From the NCBI GenBank assembly GCA_022605425.2, contig JAKIMF020000007.1, positions 558,001-622,000 on the forward strand: 64,000 nt of DNA, written 5' to 3'. The notes under the pieces were generated by a model, which had not been told where the DNA came from, searched no databases, and was given only the letters and a program-made list of their open reading frames with translations. Below are positions 11,520 to 23,075 of this stretch, in pieces; position 1 is the first letter of the stretch; the number at the start of each line of letters is the position of its first letter. Position numbers and translations under genes: made by a program. The DNA comes from Hamiltosporidium tvaerminnensis (lineage: Eukaryota; Microsporidia; Dubosqiidae).

Positions 11520-14500
11520 AAGCGTTTATTTTTAAAATTCGATGCTATCTTATTATTTATTTTTTATATTACTTTTCGATATTGCATTTTTATTTAAAAT
11601 TCACTTTTATCTAATCCTTAACATTATGGTTTTTCATTGATGTAATTTCCTGGTCATAAATTAATATTCTATCAAAAAAACGGTATATGTTTCGAATTCA
11701 AAATTTAAATGTAAAATCTGTTATTTTTGCAAAATATTTTTTTTTGCTATAGATATTTATTCTATATAAAAAACCTTTTAACTTATGTAAACAACGCCTA
11801 GTTCACGCAACTATGTCGCTATTCTATACATACAATGATTATAATTTAATTTTTAAATAATTCGAAGTATATCCCTGATATATATTTTAAAGGTTGCATT
11901 TAGCATCTTTTCGTATTTACTATTTTTAAAAGTTTTCAATTTTATTATTAAAAAGCAAGCAATTTTACATTCATATATATTCCATTAAATGTTTAAAACA
12001 AAACATGGCACCATTTTCTACTATATTTCAATGCCAGGAATTTGTTTCAAAACTTTTCTATTCTAATTATATCTATTTATAAAGCCAATTAAAGATAAGT
12101 GAGGGTGTGTATAAACATACAAAAACGTTTTTTTGGGAACAAATTAGTTCATAAATGTAACATTTGAGTTTGCATCTTTTGGGATTGAACTCCCACATGT
12201 TTGGGTATGCCGTTCGAAGCTGTATAAAGCAGAAAACTACGTAAAGTTTAAAAAAAATTTCTCTTAATTTATTTGCTTTGTATGTAACTATATTAAAGAT
12301 TGTGTTTTAAACCGAGAAATAACATGCAAAAATGAAGCCCTAGCCGTGTTTTCTTGGCTAGATAACCTAGCGCCAGGGGTTAATATTAAATTATATTCTT
12401 AGAAAGCCAGGAGGGATAAGTAGCGGACTTATGTTGTATGACATTGCGCCCCAAGGTTAAACCTATGCAAATAATTTGTTTTTTTTGTTCCTATAAGTAT
12501 ATTCAGTGCTAAGCGTTCGGATTAGGGAGTTAATGTTGCTAAATCTTTGGTCACAGGGTGAAAGTCGACCTGCAATTCCACACATGGTATCCAATGTTGT
12601 CTATTTTAGGGCAATTATGTACGCTATTAAATAGATTATGCCGGCTTTTTATTTGAAATTATCAGAAAAATAGGTATCTTAAGGCTCAGATGAAGTTCTC
12701 TGAACCTATTTCTTAATGTAAAATCAGAATTTCGTAAATGTCATAAAAATTATAACCTATGCCAATTTCAAAAATATTTAATATTATACAATAAACTATC
12801 AAACTATAATTCTTTATAACAGGTTTTCATTGCTAAAGTATATTTATATACTATTAGCTCGAGCTGCGCGTTTTTAAAAGAAAGAAACTCCAAGGATCAG
12901 AAAATTAAGAAAGTAGGTGAATTTTTCCTTTAATATTTTTTATCAGTTCATTCAAGGACTTGAATATACAATATTTTTTAGGGGGTTTTTCTGGTCTGTA
13001 AACGAATAAATCGGCAAGTTAGTCTACGCATGAAGTGATACAAATAGTTTTCTACGCTTGACTTACATATTTATCAAATCTATCCAAATAATTCAACGAT
13101 TGAATGTTGATTTGATAATTTTCATTACAAAAGCTATACCAAGGGAAATAGTAAACGTGTAAATATGTATGTGAAATATGTTGAAACCATTAGATTGCGC
13201 AGTAACTGAACACTTCTTCTTTGAAATTCCATTCAACATTGAGGCCTCAATGAGATTTTTGAAATTATTTTTACTGAAAGTCTCGCATGATACAGATTTG
13301 TAGTGAATTTATGTCGTAGAAAAAATAATGGCACGTCATTTTAAAAAATCTAATTCGCAGGAATACCTGGGAAATCGGATGAAACTAAGGAAAGGGTTTT
13401 GTAAGCAACAACTTTTCTTATTTGATTATGGTATCGATGACCTATCTGTTTTCGCTTCGCTGGTATTCGAATTCGTATTTTAAATTTTATACTGCTAAAT
13501 TATCTTTAGCAGAAGCATGTATAAGACCTGCTATGTGTTTCTGCTTATTATCGTATTTTACAGTTATAATTTGCAAGAGGTTTGAAATAAATTTGTCTTA
13601 AATAAAGATATCATATCAAAAGTTTCTGGAAATGTGATAATATGTGCGAACGAATAATCTATCTTTATGCTTGTGACATCTAGCAGTGCTTTGTGAAACG
13701 TTGGTTAATGCGTTATTTTTTTACTCTCAGTCGCATTTTAGTGATTAAAGTCCATTCCTTACATTACTTCATAAAACGATTATTTTTGACATGCCTTAAG
13801 TTTATAAACATGTATAAAATGCGAATTACTGGCAGAAAATGGAAAAATCACACTACTCTAAAATTTATTGCCCATGAAAAAGGTGCAAATTTACTCTCAA
13901 TCTTGCATTGTATGATCAAACGCATCCAATGTTTTTTTTGTTATATTGTGTTTTTATTTCATATATTAAGTTATATATTTAGGAAACATTTAAGGCAAAG
14001 AAAAATTTTAGTGATCTTGTGGGTTGGCGCCCTAATGACTTGAAAATCCCATCTTATTTTAAGGCAAAATTTTTCTCCTTACCCTCTATATAAAATTTTT
14101 CCGCTTTCCTTGAAAAAGAAAGAAAGGAGATAGATTAAAGATTAAAAATAAATCATCGTTCCTTTAATATTACCTATATGTTTCTAACACCCATTTAAAC
14201 GATTACTTCCTCAGAAGTAATACCCCATTCCTATTTATTCATTTACTTATATCCCCTAATCTAGTATATTAATTTAATAACATTCTATAGAAGACTATTC
14301 CTATTTGCTGTCTTTAACGACTACGCTATATTTAACGGCCTTTAACGTACGCCTTTCTATCTTAAAACCTTTTTAAATCACCACACTGATTTCAACACTT
14401 TTTAGTAACAATAACTTAATAAACGCCTTTAGTTAATATACATTGATAATCAAAAATAGACTCCAATATTCCCATTCATGCAATATTCCCACATACATAT

Positions 14501-14679
14501 TTATATTTGTTATATATAGACATATAAAAAAACAAATCTAAACAAATAATAAAAATTTGAACTTTGGTTTTGGGTTAACAATTAATCAATCATTTTCCTT
14601 TGAATAGCTTCGATTTCAATGTATTACTGTTATTCATAGTTTTTTTTAATTGAATGTTTTGAATTCTTATTGAAATGAA
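11520..14679. other. long AT-rich spacer
   Basis: It contains the decayed A element at 12125-12640. The block 13000-14045 is less AT-rich and has a 116-codon open stretch (13693-14043) lacking an ATG start, with no recognisable domain. From about 14050 to 14500 the plus strand is C-rich with short ACACCC/CCCC motifs. No gene could be supported. Confidence 0.45.
12125..12640 (+). repeat. element A, decayed copy
   Basis: Recognised by the ordered blocks TATGTAACTA, AAGCCAGGAGGGATAAGTAG and TATGACATTGCGCCCC, which match the middle of element A. Both ends are badly degraded. Confidence 0.5.
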
Positions 14680-15110
14680 ATTCCAGTCCAAAATGTTCCC
14701 TCTGTCTAATACGCCTCATTATTTCAATATACTTTTTAATTTCAGTAACACTCTTTATTTTTATACATTTCTATTATTGCCATGCATTTATGTTCTATTT
14801 ATTACATTTTAATCCAATAAACTTCTTAAAATCACATTCTATTCTAATATTTGACTATAAATACCATCTTAATGATTTCTTTCTGTACGATAAATTAGGA
14901 TGTGTAAAATGAAATTAGTCTGATAAATTTACCAATAATCTTTCTACCTCTATTCTTTGCAGTTTTGTGTTTTTGCATTGCTAAATTTGCAAAATTAAAA
15001 TATATTGTTCCTCTGGATACCAGAACTGCAGATAATACACAATCTATAAATATTTTTATAGATTTCAGATTTCATTTCTTTCTTTGCTTTTTAAATATTC
15101 CTTTCATATA
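14680..15110 (+). mobile_element. possible decayed 5' end of a Ginger-like element
   Basis: The start (CCAGTCCAAAATGTTCCC, then CTCATTATTTCAATATAC) can be aligned with the left inverted end of the element at 48063. The following CACTCTTTATTTTTATA and TTAGGATGTGT blocks occur in the same order as in the 5' leader there. No coding part remains. Similarity was judged by eye only. Confidence 0.35.
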
Positions 15111-15419
15111 TAAATCAATCTATAGTATCTACAGGGCCAAAGAATGTAAATTCTAAAACAGAAAAGATAAAAACCGGAAACTATCCCCTGGTTGCATAGA
15201 TTTTGGATTAGAGATAAAAATGATTAGAATTGCTTAATTCTCAGTATAATCTAGACATACCCAAACATCTTTAGATTTTTGAATTACTGAAAAGATTAAA
15301 TAGTCTGTCGAACCTTTGCAAATTCTGGTGAAAAATTGAGTTCACAGCGGTAATGCCTTCTGATAGCGGTAGATGCTTGGAAATCTACTTTTTAAAACGT
15401 TTTGGCCGAGTTGATTATT

Positions 15420-16560
15420 AAGCTTATACAGAATGCTGGTTACATACTTACTTAATGCATTGCGGCTCATTAATATTTCTAATTTTATTAATAATAACTC
15501 CCATCTGTCACGATCAAGCGCCTATATTCTCTATTCGTTTATACCAAGTTACTGTAATCTTTTTTTATTACCGTTAAGCCAATAGTTTTGGGCGACTATG
15601 AAGCATTTGACCTTCTAGATCATACATATACTCTTTTCAATGCTTCGCTTTCATGCATTCGTTAAAAATGATTAGCTATCTGAGCCTATTTCTTTATTAT
15701 CGTTGAGAAATCTTGCATATCGATATAAATTTTAGAGCTCGAAGATGGTAAAATTTTTCATTCTCATTGCTAGTTTCTAGTTAATTTGTATATTCTCCGT
15801 AGAATTCTTCGTTCCTATGTGTCCAGTATCGCTTCATTTCTTTTGCAAATACCAGTATTTTCAGCTATACCTCCCCATAGGTCTAAGAATGGTTCTATAT
15901 GTTGTTTTCTTGCTCATCTTGGTCAAAGTAGGGATTTTAGGATCTCTTGCTAGTCAAATCGGCCATTATTTCCAGCTTTAATTCTCTCTTTATATTTCCG
16001 CATTATTGTCATTATTATTCATCAGAAGCAATCCTAGATGAGGAAAAGAGGCTATACTCGCATAGCCGTATCCTTTACTTGAAAACAAAGTGGAATATTT
16101 TCCTGCTTCCTCAAGGCCATCATATACTTTGTTTTATTTTCATTAATATAAAAACATGTTTTTCTCGTTTCCTGTTTGATCTTCCTGGCATGATCTCGAA
16201 GGTCGTCTACTTTTTTTATTATGATATCATGTCATCGGCATAGCCTAAAAAGTCTACTCCTCTGTTGTACAGATATTCTTGCGGAACATTATGTACTTTT
16301 ATTAAAGCCTTTTCGAGCGAATACAAAAAAACATACAAGAAACCGCACCTCTTTGTCACAAACACGACACATTTTGAACCCCCCCCCCCCGAAAATTTTC
16401 TTGCTCACAAATTCTACTCTTTGTCTTTCTTCAGATATTCAGATGAAGTTTACAATTTTCTTGAGAATCTGCAATTCTGATAATGTTTCATTAAGAAGGT
16501 TTCGATTAACACTATCATATGCTTGTCTATAGTCAACTAAAATCTGCAAAGGAATATACA
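15420..16560 (-). pseudogene. decayed LINE reverse transcriptase, animal type
   Basis: Read on the minus strand, fragments of a non-LTR reverse transcriptase appear in the right order but in different frames. They are VDYRQAYDSVNRNLL (catalytic block with the first Asp) near 16530, YSLEKALIKVHNVPQ near 16310, LGYADDMIS (YADD active site) near 16230, INENKTKYM near 16140, and a C-terminal piece with RIENIGA-like thumb/connection sequence near 15540. This order (DYRQAYDSV ... LEKAI ... LGYADD ... NENKTKYM) is typical of RTE/jockey-type LINEs common in arthropods. Many stops, several frameshifts and a run of 12 C at 16379-16390 show that it is dead. Transfer from an animal host is inference. Confidence 0.7.
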
Positions 16561-17504
16561 AAGCTTTAAAGAGTTTATTTTTTTAAAAAAAATGTATAAT
16601 CGTTATTAAGACCTAAAAAACTTTAAAAAATGCAACAGCAGTCATACTATTGCGAAAAAGAACGTTTGATGTGTTATAAAAGTTATTTCTACGCTCAAAT
16701 TTATTGGCACTAAGAATATGTTCTGCTAATATACAACGACTTAGGCTTTAAACAGGTTGCCTGGCTAGCAAACTGTAATCATGATTATAAGAATTATCTT
16801 TTATATTTTACTATTAATTTTGATTCCTTTACATCATTTAAATTTATTTTGTCTTTATGATAATTATTTTTTAATCAAAAAAATCGTAAGTTAGAAATAT
16901 GAAAATGAAATCATTTAATACATCTTATTGAATCTTTCTGATTCTTGATTTATTTTTAATGCCTTTTTCTTTTGTTTATTTGACCATTTATTTTATTTTT
17001 TATATTTTGAGTCAATGCATTGATTTCGATCTTTTTGTATATACTTTAGGGTTCATTATTTTTGTTATTTGCATCCTTGCCATTTCACACCTCAGAGCGC
17101 AGTTTTTGCTGTGAAAGAATGTATTTTGCGGCTTTTTTATTTAAATCGTTGACTTTCACAAATTCCCATTGGTATTTTTTTCAGGACTCTAAACGAATTC
17201 TTTAATTGTAAAAAAAAGTTCTGATTATTTTATTGTTTATTATAGACTATATGGATTCCTTTATTATTAGCAGATTTACAATCTATTATAAATATCGTAT
17301 ATTATTTAGATATATATCATCCCGGTTCATTATTTATGAGATTATATCCATTCCAAACGTATAAATACGACACAATTTATTTTGAAATAATTCGTCGATG
17401 GAAGTTATAAATATATATAACTTCAATATCGATAAAATTTTGATTATTAAAAATATATTTCTAATAAACAGGTTATTTACAATTTTTGGGTTATCTTGGT
17501 TTTT
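16561..17504. other. AT-rich spacer
   Basis: It may hold the missing 5' part of the LINE relic on the minus strand (16600-16800), but no motif is recognisable. Nothing else was seen. Confidence 0.4.
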
Positions 17505-17731
17505 CTTAATTTCTCATTATTTCATTTCTCTTTTAACTTTCAATGAGGAGAATACATAAATGAAAGTTTTCCATCTGTTTTCTTTTAATTTGTTGTAATT
17601 TGTAATAAAGGAGATCGACCTATAGATCCCGTGTGGTTTATATTCCACCAAAATGACCGCAATGATTTTTATACGAATTGCCTTTCCATTGCCAAGCAGT
17701 TATGTTTTAATATGGCTATCCTCACTTCATT
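17505..17731 (-). repeat. element B, decayed copy
   Basis: The minus strand shows the B order: GAGGATAGCC head at 17731, TTGGCAATGG, the GTGGAATATAAACCACA block, GGTCGATCTCC, and a degraded TAAAAGAGAAATG tail. Confidence 0.6.
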
Positions 17732-18240
17732 TTTAGGTTTTCTAAGGATTAATTATATGATTTTAAAAGAATAAAAATGTTACCTCAGACTTATCATTTA
17801 AATGAATTTTTAAATAAGATAAGAAATAGCCTTTCACAGTAAAATACAATTAAAATAAATTGTTCAAAATTTATTAGCAAAATTATTCATCATTGCTTTA
17901 AAAAATAAAGGTACTGTTTAATTTCTAGATTTGAAAACCTAGATTCCAATATTATTCTGCGAATAAACAAACCGAATCATTTAAAATTTTTCTAGAAATA
18001 TTATATTAGAGTCGGGATTTTACCATATTAGCTGCAGATACTTTATTTATTACCGAAATGTTATTTTGTGAATAAATATTTACTTAATTCGAGTAATTGA
18101 ATTATTTTCAAGAATTATTGAATATATGTTTAAATACATATGAACTGACCCAGTTATAACATTGTTAATGAAGTTAATATGTTATGTATTTAAATAAAAA
18201 ATTAAAAAATAAAAATAAATTTTAGATGAAATATAGAAGT
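17732..18240. other. AT-rich spacer, nothing recognised
   Basis: No gene or repeat was identified between the B element and the end of LRR pseudogene copy 1. Confidence 0.5.
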
Positions 18241-20578
18241 TTATATCCAATAATACCTTCTTATACCACGAATATAATTTTCAAGCACAAATCCCAATTC
18301 AAAAAAATACTTTTGCAAATTCTCAGAAAGATCATTTACCTCCGATTCATAATTATTAGTAATTTTCACTCTTATTTTACTTTCTTCAAAATCCGAAGCA
18401 GTGAAGCACAACATATCATCACCGAAAACACAATCGTCAAATGTAATTTGCTTTATGTTTTTAAGGAAAGTAAACACTCGAAATCGATCCTATTGATAAA
18501 AAATCTTTACAAACTATATTTTCAGGTATAATTTCATTTTTAAAGTTTGAAAAATCCAAAACACTCGGAAAAAAACTTATTGAGTGATTCTTAACAACCA
18601 AAGATTTGAAATTTTTTAGATTTTCAATCTAAAATTTTTCTGTGGATTCTTTTGTCAAATCAATTAATACGAGTTTCTCTGTGACTTACAAGAATCACTA
18701 GAAACAATCCTGTTTGCAAAAGCAAAATCAACGGTTGAAAAAATCAACAATTCCTCAGTTCTCCGTCGATGCTTCTAAGACATATTTCGCCATTAAAATT
18801 TTTATCGAAATTATTAAATATTTTCATAAAATCATTTTTAAAAATATGGTTTTCTATTTCCTCTATGAACGCCGTATAAATCTTAAAATTTATCAATATA
18901 TTTGTATTACACGAAAGAATATCTAAAATATTTAAAAACATCCCATTGTGCTCAAATTTATTATCAGTTAAATCAATATATGTTATAGCAGTTTCTCTGA
19001 TGTTTTTCAAGAGCTCACCATTAAATTGCAAACAATTATATTTCTCGTTTAAGGTTTTAAGATATGGCAATTAATGGCAACAATCAAGAATTTTCTCGGA
19101 AACTATTGACCGATGTATTTCTAAACATACAATTTTAAGACTTTTAGGAATGAATATAACTAATTCTCTTCTTTTACATTCACAAAATTAATACTTATCT
19201 CGATATTCTTAAATAAATTTTCTAAAGAATTAACAATGTCATCGGCTAAAACATATTTCTCAAGACAACAGATTTTTAAACTTTCAATATCATTTTGAAA
19301 CCTTAAAAAGTAAGGATGCGCGCAATCACTATAATCATAAAAATTATTGTTAAAATTTATCACTTCCGATGAAATAATTTTATTTACTTTCAGCTTCGAT
19401 GCTTGAATTCGTATTTTAGTATCCCACTTTTTGCAATATAAATGAATAAGTTGACAAATTGACAGATAATTAATGAAACAATATTCCATATTACTCGTAA
19501 AAACGAACTCTTATCCTCTTTGTAAACTACATTCAACAAAAGTAATTTTTTTTAGATTTGGAAATTGATCTCGATCTTCTAAAAGAGTAAGTTGATCTAG
19601 ATTATAGCCAGCATTTATAGAAGTAATTTCTTCAATAGAATGACTTATGAATTCAAAGAACGGAATCTCGGTGAAATTCTGTAAAATATAAGTATGTATG
19701 ATAACTTTTCGTATTTTTAGTATTCGAAAAAATACTCCAGAGATATTTTCCAAGAAAGTATTACCAACTATTCGTAGTATTTTACTAATTGGATCCGAAC
19801 ATGAAATATATAGAGATTCGGTAATACTTTCTTGGAAAATCTTTCGATGTTTTTGCAAAGTATCATCATAACTTATATCTTGTAAAAAAAGTCTTCTGTA
19901 TATTTCCTCTGCATTATATATTTTTAAAAAAACCTTGATATTATACTTCTTTAGATTTTGACTAATCTGATTTATTTTTTGGTTCGAAATAAAATCAAAA
20001 TTTAAATATATATCAATCAGGTCTTCCTTACATATTGAATAAATTAAGAACGTTTTTACCAATTTATAAAAATTTAAGTTGTAAATTGGTTCAACAAAAT
20101 CAATTATTCATAAAATGTCAATGAAATTTTCAAGTGTTAGTCCTACCTAATTAAAACCATGTTTACCTTGCAAAAAACCATAAAAAATTTTCCATTCGGC
20201 ATATTTAATATCTCCCATGTCTAGAAATCTCTGATTCTCCGATAATTCTATTGATTTCTCGATTTTTCGAAAAGTTGAAACCAAATTCAAAGTATTTTTA
20301 TTTATATAACCTATATCGGAAAATTCAGAACTGTGATACCGAGATATATATGTTGTACTATTAAAATATTCTCTGGATAGTGCAAAGCCTGATAGGTCAA
20401 GTTGAAAAAAATCATTCATATTCTCGGAAGTAGACATTTCATCCTTTTTAAAACAAAGATAAAGATCGGAAGTTGGTGGTACCATAGAACCATAGATTAG
20501 TGTAGATCTATATATCTTATAAAATATATATAGAATAGCGAAAAGATTGCTTGGTATTCTCATTATTATTAGATTCAT
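18241..20578 (-). pseudogene. BTB-like/LRR pseudogene, copy 1 of an inverted pair
   Basis: It reads from ATG at 20578 leftwards to a TAA at 18241. The N-terminus (MRIPSNLFAILYIFY) is hydrophobic and signal-like, followed by a BTB-like block (ending YAEWKIFYGFLQGKHGFN) and then LRR-like sequence. It is broken into open pieces at 20578-20147, 20062-19511, 19489-19160, 19070-18744 and 18477-18241. At 20147 a TAG stands where copy 2 has GAG, and a TGA follows soon after where copy 2 has TAT. Copy 2 lies at 53644-55945 in the opposite orientation and is about 90-97% identical by eye, except for 19274-19488. The breaks differ between the copies, so the ancestor was probably intact when it duplicated. 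Protein function is unknown. Confidence 0.8.
19274..19488 (-). other. divergent cassette inside LRR pseudogene copy 1
   Basis: Sequence on both sides is almost identical to copy 2, but this segment is not. The boundaries are abrupt: shared ATATGGAATATT on one side and shared TTTAAAAATCTGTTGTCTTG on the other. The encoded residues keep only scattered matches (for example HPYF and FQ-DI). Confidence 0.75.
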
Positions 20579-21594
20579 TTTTAAGAGATTTGGGGAAAAT
20601 GTTAATGAGTAGATAAATTAAATCTAAAATAGTTAATTTTTTTAATTTAAAGAAAAAATATCAATTGTGACAAGATTAAATGGATCAAAATCACGTAAAA
20701 CTTTGATCAAATAGATGAAAAAAAATATAAATGTCAAAAAAATCAAAGGTTTACTTTATCAAAAACATACAAAATTTTAGTAAAATAAATTCTACACAAT
20801 AAACGAATAATTTCTGATTCACTACATAAATTAACTTACTATGTTTTATTATAATTATGTATATATAAATTATAATATGATGCTAATATTTACATTCAGT
20901 GCTTAACGGTATATTAATTTTAATTTTTAGTATGTATTATATTGACTAGTTTTAGGAATTATATTGCAATTCGGATCACTAATAGCATTATTATGTAAAT
21001 AAGTGCTCGAATTAACAATTTTATTGAATAGGCATGGTGTTGCAATTATTTACATTAAGAAGTAAATAATTATTGACAAATGTTTGAATCACATGTCAAA
21101 ATCATCTAAAACCAGGTATTCGAACCACTAGAGTAATCAGTATTCGACAAAGTTTTTTAAACTAATATAAATTATTTGTTTCAATTTCATTAAATACTGA
21201 TATATTGTATTTCGAAAAATGATGCATTAGATTTATGAAAAAAACCAAATTCTTTTACTCACAAGTCTCTTTGTATTATTCTTTGAATAAACATGGTAGA
21301 TATTACATTGATACGATTATATTGGCTTACTTTGTAATACAACGAAAACTATGAAAAGAAAACATATACACTATCAAAAAAAATTCCCATAAATTTAATT
21401 TTGAAAACAGATTATATTTTCCTAAAAAAATGGATTTGATATCTATGGTAAGAGAAAATGGCTGTTATTCCCTCCCCCCATATTTACGTAATTATACAGA
21501 ATGAAACATCTTAGAATGCCTATCATAACCAAGTTTATTTTAGATATTTTTTAAATGCTAGGAATATTTTATTTAATAAAATTCTTGGGTAACA
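20579..21594. other. AT-rich spacer
   Basis: The first 50 bases or so still match the region just upstream of copy 2 (CTCATTAAC before the start codon). No other feature was recognised. Confidence 0.5.
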
Positions 21595-22040
21595 GATTCT
21601 CTCGCTTTTAAATAAGTTTTTCTTGCAATCTTAGCCATTACACTTCCTACGTCTAAATCCGATTCTTTATTCATGTATATTTTCGGTTCTTTATTGTGAT
21701 TAAGCTATCTAAAATAAGCAATAAAAAATGTTTTTCTATTTCTTATTAGGCACCATCTTCCTTGTTGTCTACTTGCTTGAAGGGGTTGTTTTTTATGAAC
21801 CTTGGCTAACTAATAAAACTCAATGAAGATCTCTCGCAGGAGCTCTTTTCGGAATTTGGTCTCGAATCAAGTCGTCTTCGTCGATCAAAGGAAATCGTTT
21901 TTACAGTCTTTTTAAGTACAAACGACTGAAGATAGGTCCTAACATTTATAGGTATTTGCAGTCTTTTGATGTATTACTTATGCTATTTTGTCATATAACT
22001 GCTCCGGATCTTCATATAAAGGATTATCTCAACATATTCA
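21595..22040 (-). mobile_element. 5'-truncated R4/Dong-like LINE fragment
   Basis: The minus strand encodes the C-terminal tail of the R4/Dong-like protein in broken frames. LQSFVLKKTVKTISFD is readable near 21900, followed by RRRRLDSRPNSEKSS. The same order is seen at 45105-45545. Only the 3' end is present, as expected for incomplete target-primed reverse transcription. It is not functional. Confidence 0.6.
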
Positions 22041-22434
22041 AAGATTCATAGACCTAAATTTATTAAAAATTAACAGATGACGAAATACCAAGATAAAAAG
22101 TAAATCATATGAATTCATAAACCTAATAAATGCAAAAAGCCTTTGAAATGAAGAAAACTGTATTAGGTGGATTACAAAAGACATTCATTCAAATTTTCAT
22201 GCACCCAAGCGAAAAAATATATTCGGTCGGGATGCAAAGCGGGCGCTGATTATTCCAAAGATAAATGATATGAATACTTCATAAGATTCGGCACTTGCCC
22301 TAGGCTTAATATAAGAAAATATTAAACAATATCTAATTAGCGAACCGATATTTATATTAGATATAGCAAATCTTATATATTCAATTAGAAAAAAACAAAT
22401 AATTCTATATAAACGCGTTAGGGTGTAGGGAGAA
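22041..22434. other. AT-rich spacer, nothing recognised
   Basis: Short stretch between a LINE fragment and an A element; no gene seen. Confidence 0.45.
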
Positions 22435-23075
22435 TAACAACATAAAAAAACATTTGCTTGGGACGGAATAAGTGAAATTGGTGTGGAAGATTATTGTTTG
22501 CATTTTTAGTGGGAATGAAAATACACTAGATTTTCGGCTGTTCCATGAAAGTTTGTAGAAGAAGAACGAGTTCAACGAAATGACGAAATCTTTTCTAAAT
22601 ATATTTTGATGTTTTTTTTAACTAGATCGCAGTTTGCAGGTGAAATTTGGAAATCGCCATGTAAAAGCACAGAAACCTGGTCTTTCTCATCCATTTAGAC
22701 AACATAGCGTCCAAGATAGAAAAATATAAACCATCAATGCTGGAAAACCTAGGTTGAAAAATATTACCTTTTGGTATGGCTTTGCAAATTCCGGTTTATT
22801 CATGTAAGATGCCAAAATAAATCTTATGTAGAAGTTTATTAAGATCAGAAAGTGTTGAATAAGCAGGTATGATGCATAGTTTTGCAGGTGTCCAAGATGG
22901 ATTCGACCTACGATAACACGCTATGCAACTGGTATAAACGAACTTCGGGAAATATCTTCGCTTATTAATTGAGTTATATCCACCTTTTAGATGAAATTAT
23001 TAGAGATCTAGGCTGCGTCGTAAAAGGCACCTATGGGATGTTGGGGAGAAGTATTTTTTGTAAAACTTGAACAGC
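22435..23075 (+). repeat. element A, moderately decayed copy
   Basis: Nearly the whole element can be followed. Landmarks are GGGAGAATAACAACATAAAA (head), AAATTGGTGTGGAAGATTAT, CTAGATTTTCGGCTGTTCCA, ATGTAAAAGCACAGAAACCT, ATAAACGAACTTCGGG, TATTAATTGAGTTATATCCA and GGGATGTTGGGG. Its 77-codon reading frame seen at 38768-39001 is not kept open here. Confidence 0.75.

Noticed and set aside
12185-12205. tRNA T-arm-like sequence
   Set aside because: No acceptor or anticodon stem around it; it lies in a decayed A element.
13693-14043. 116-codon open stretch
   Set aside because: It starts with GTG, has no domain, and the composition looks like chance or decayed transposon.
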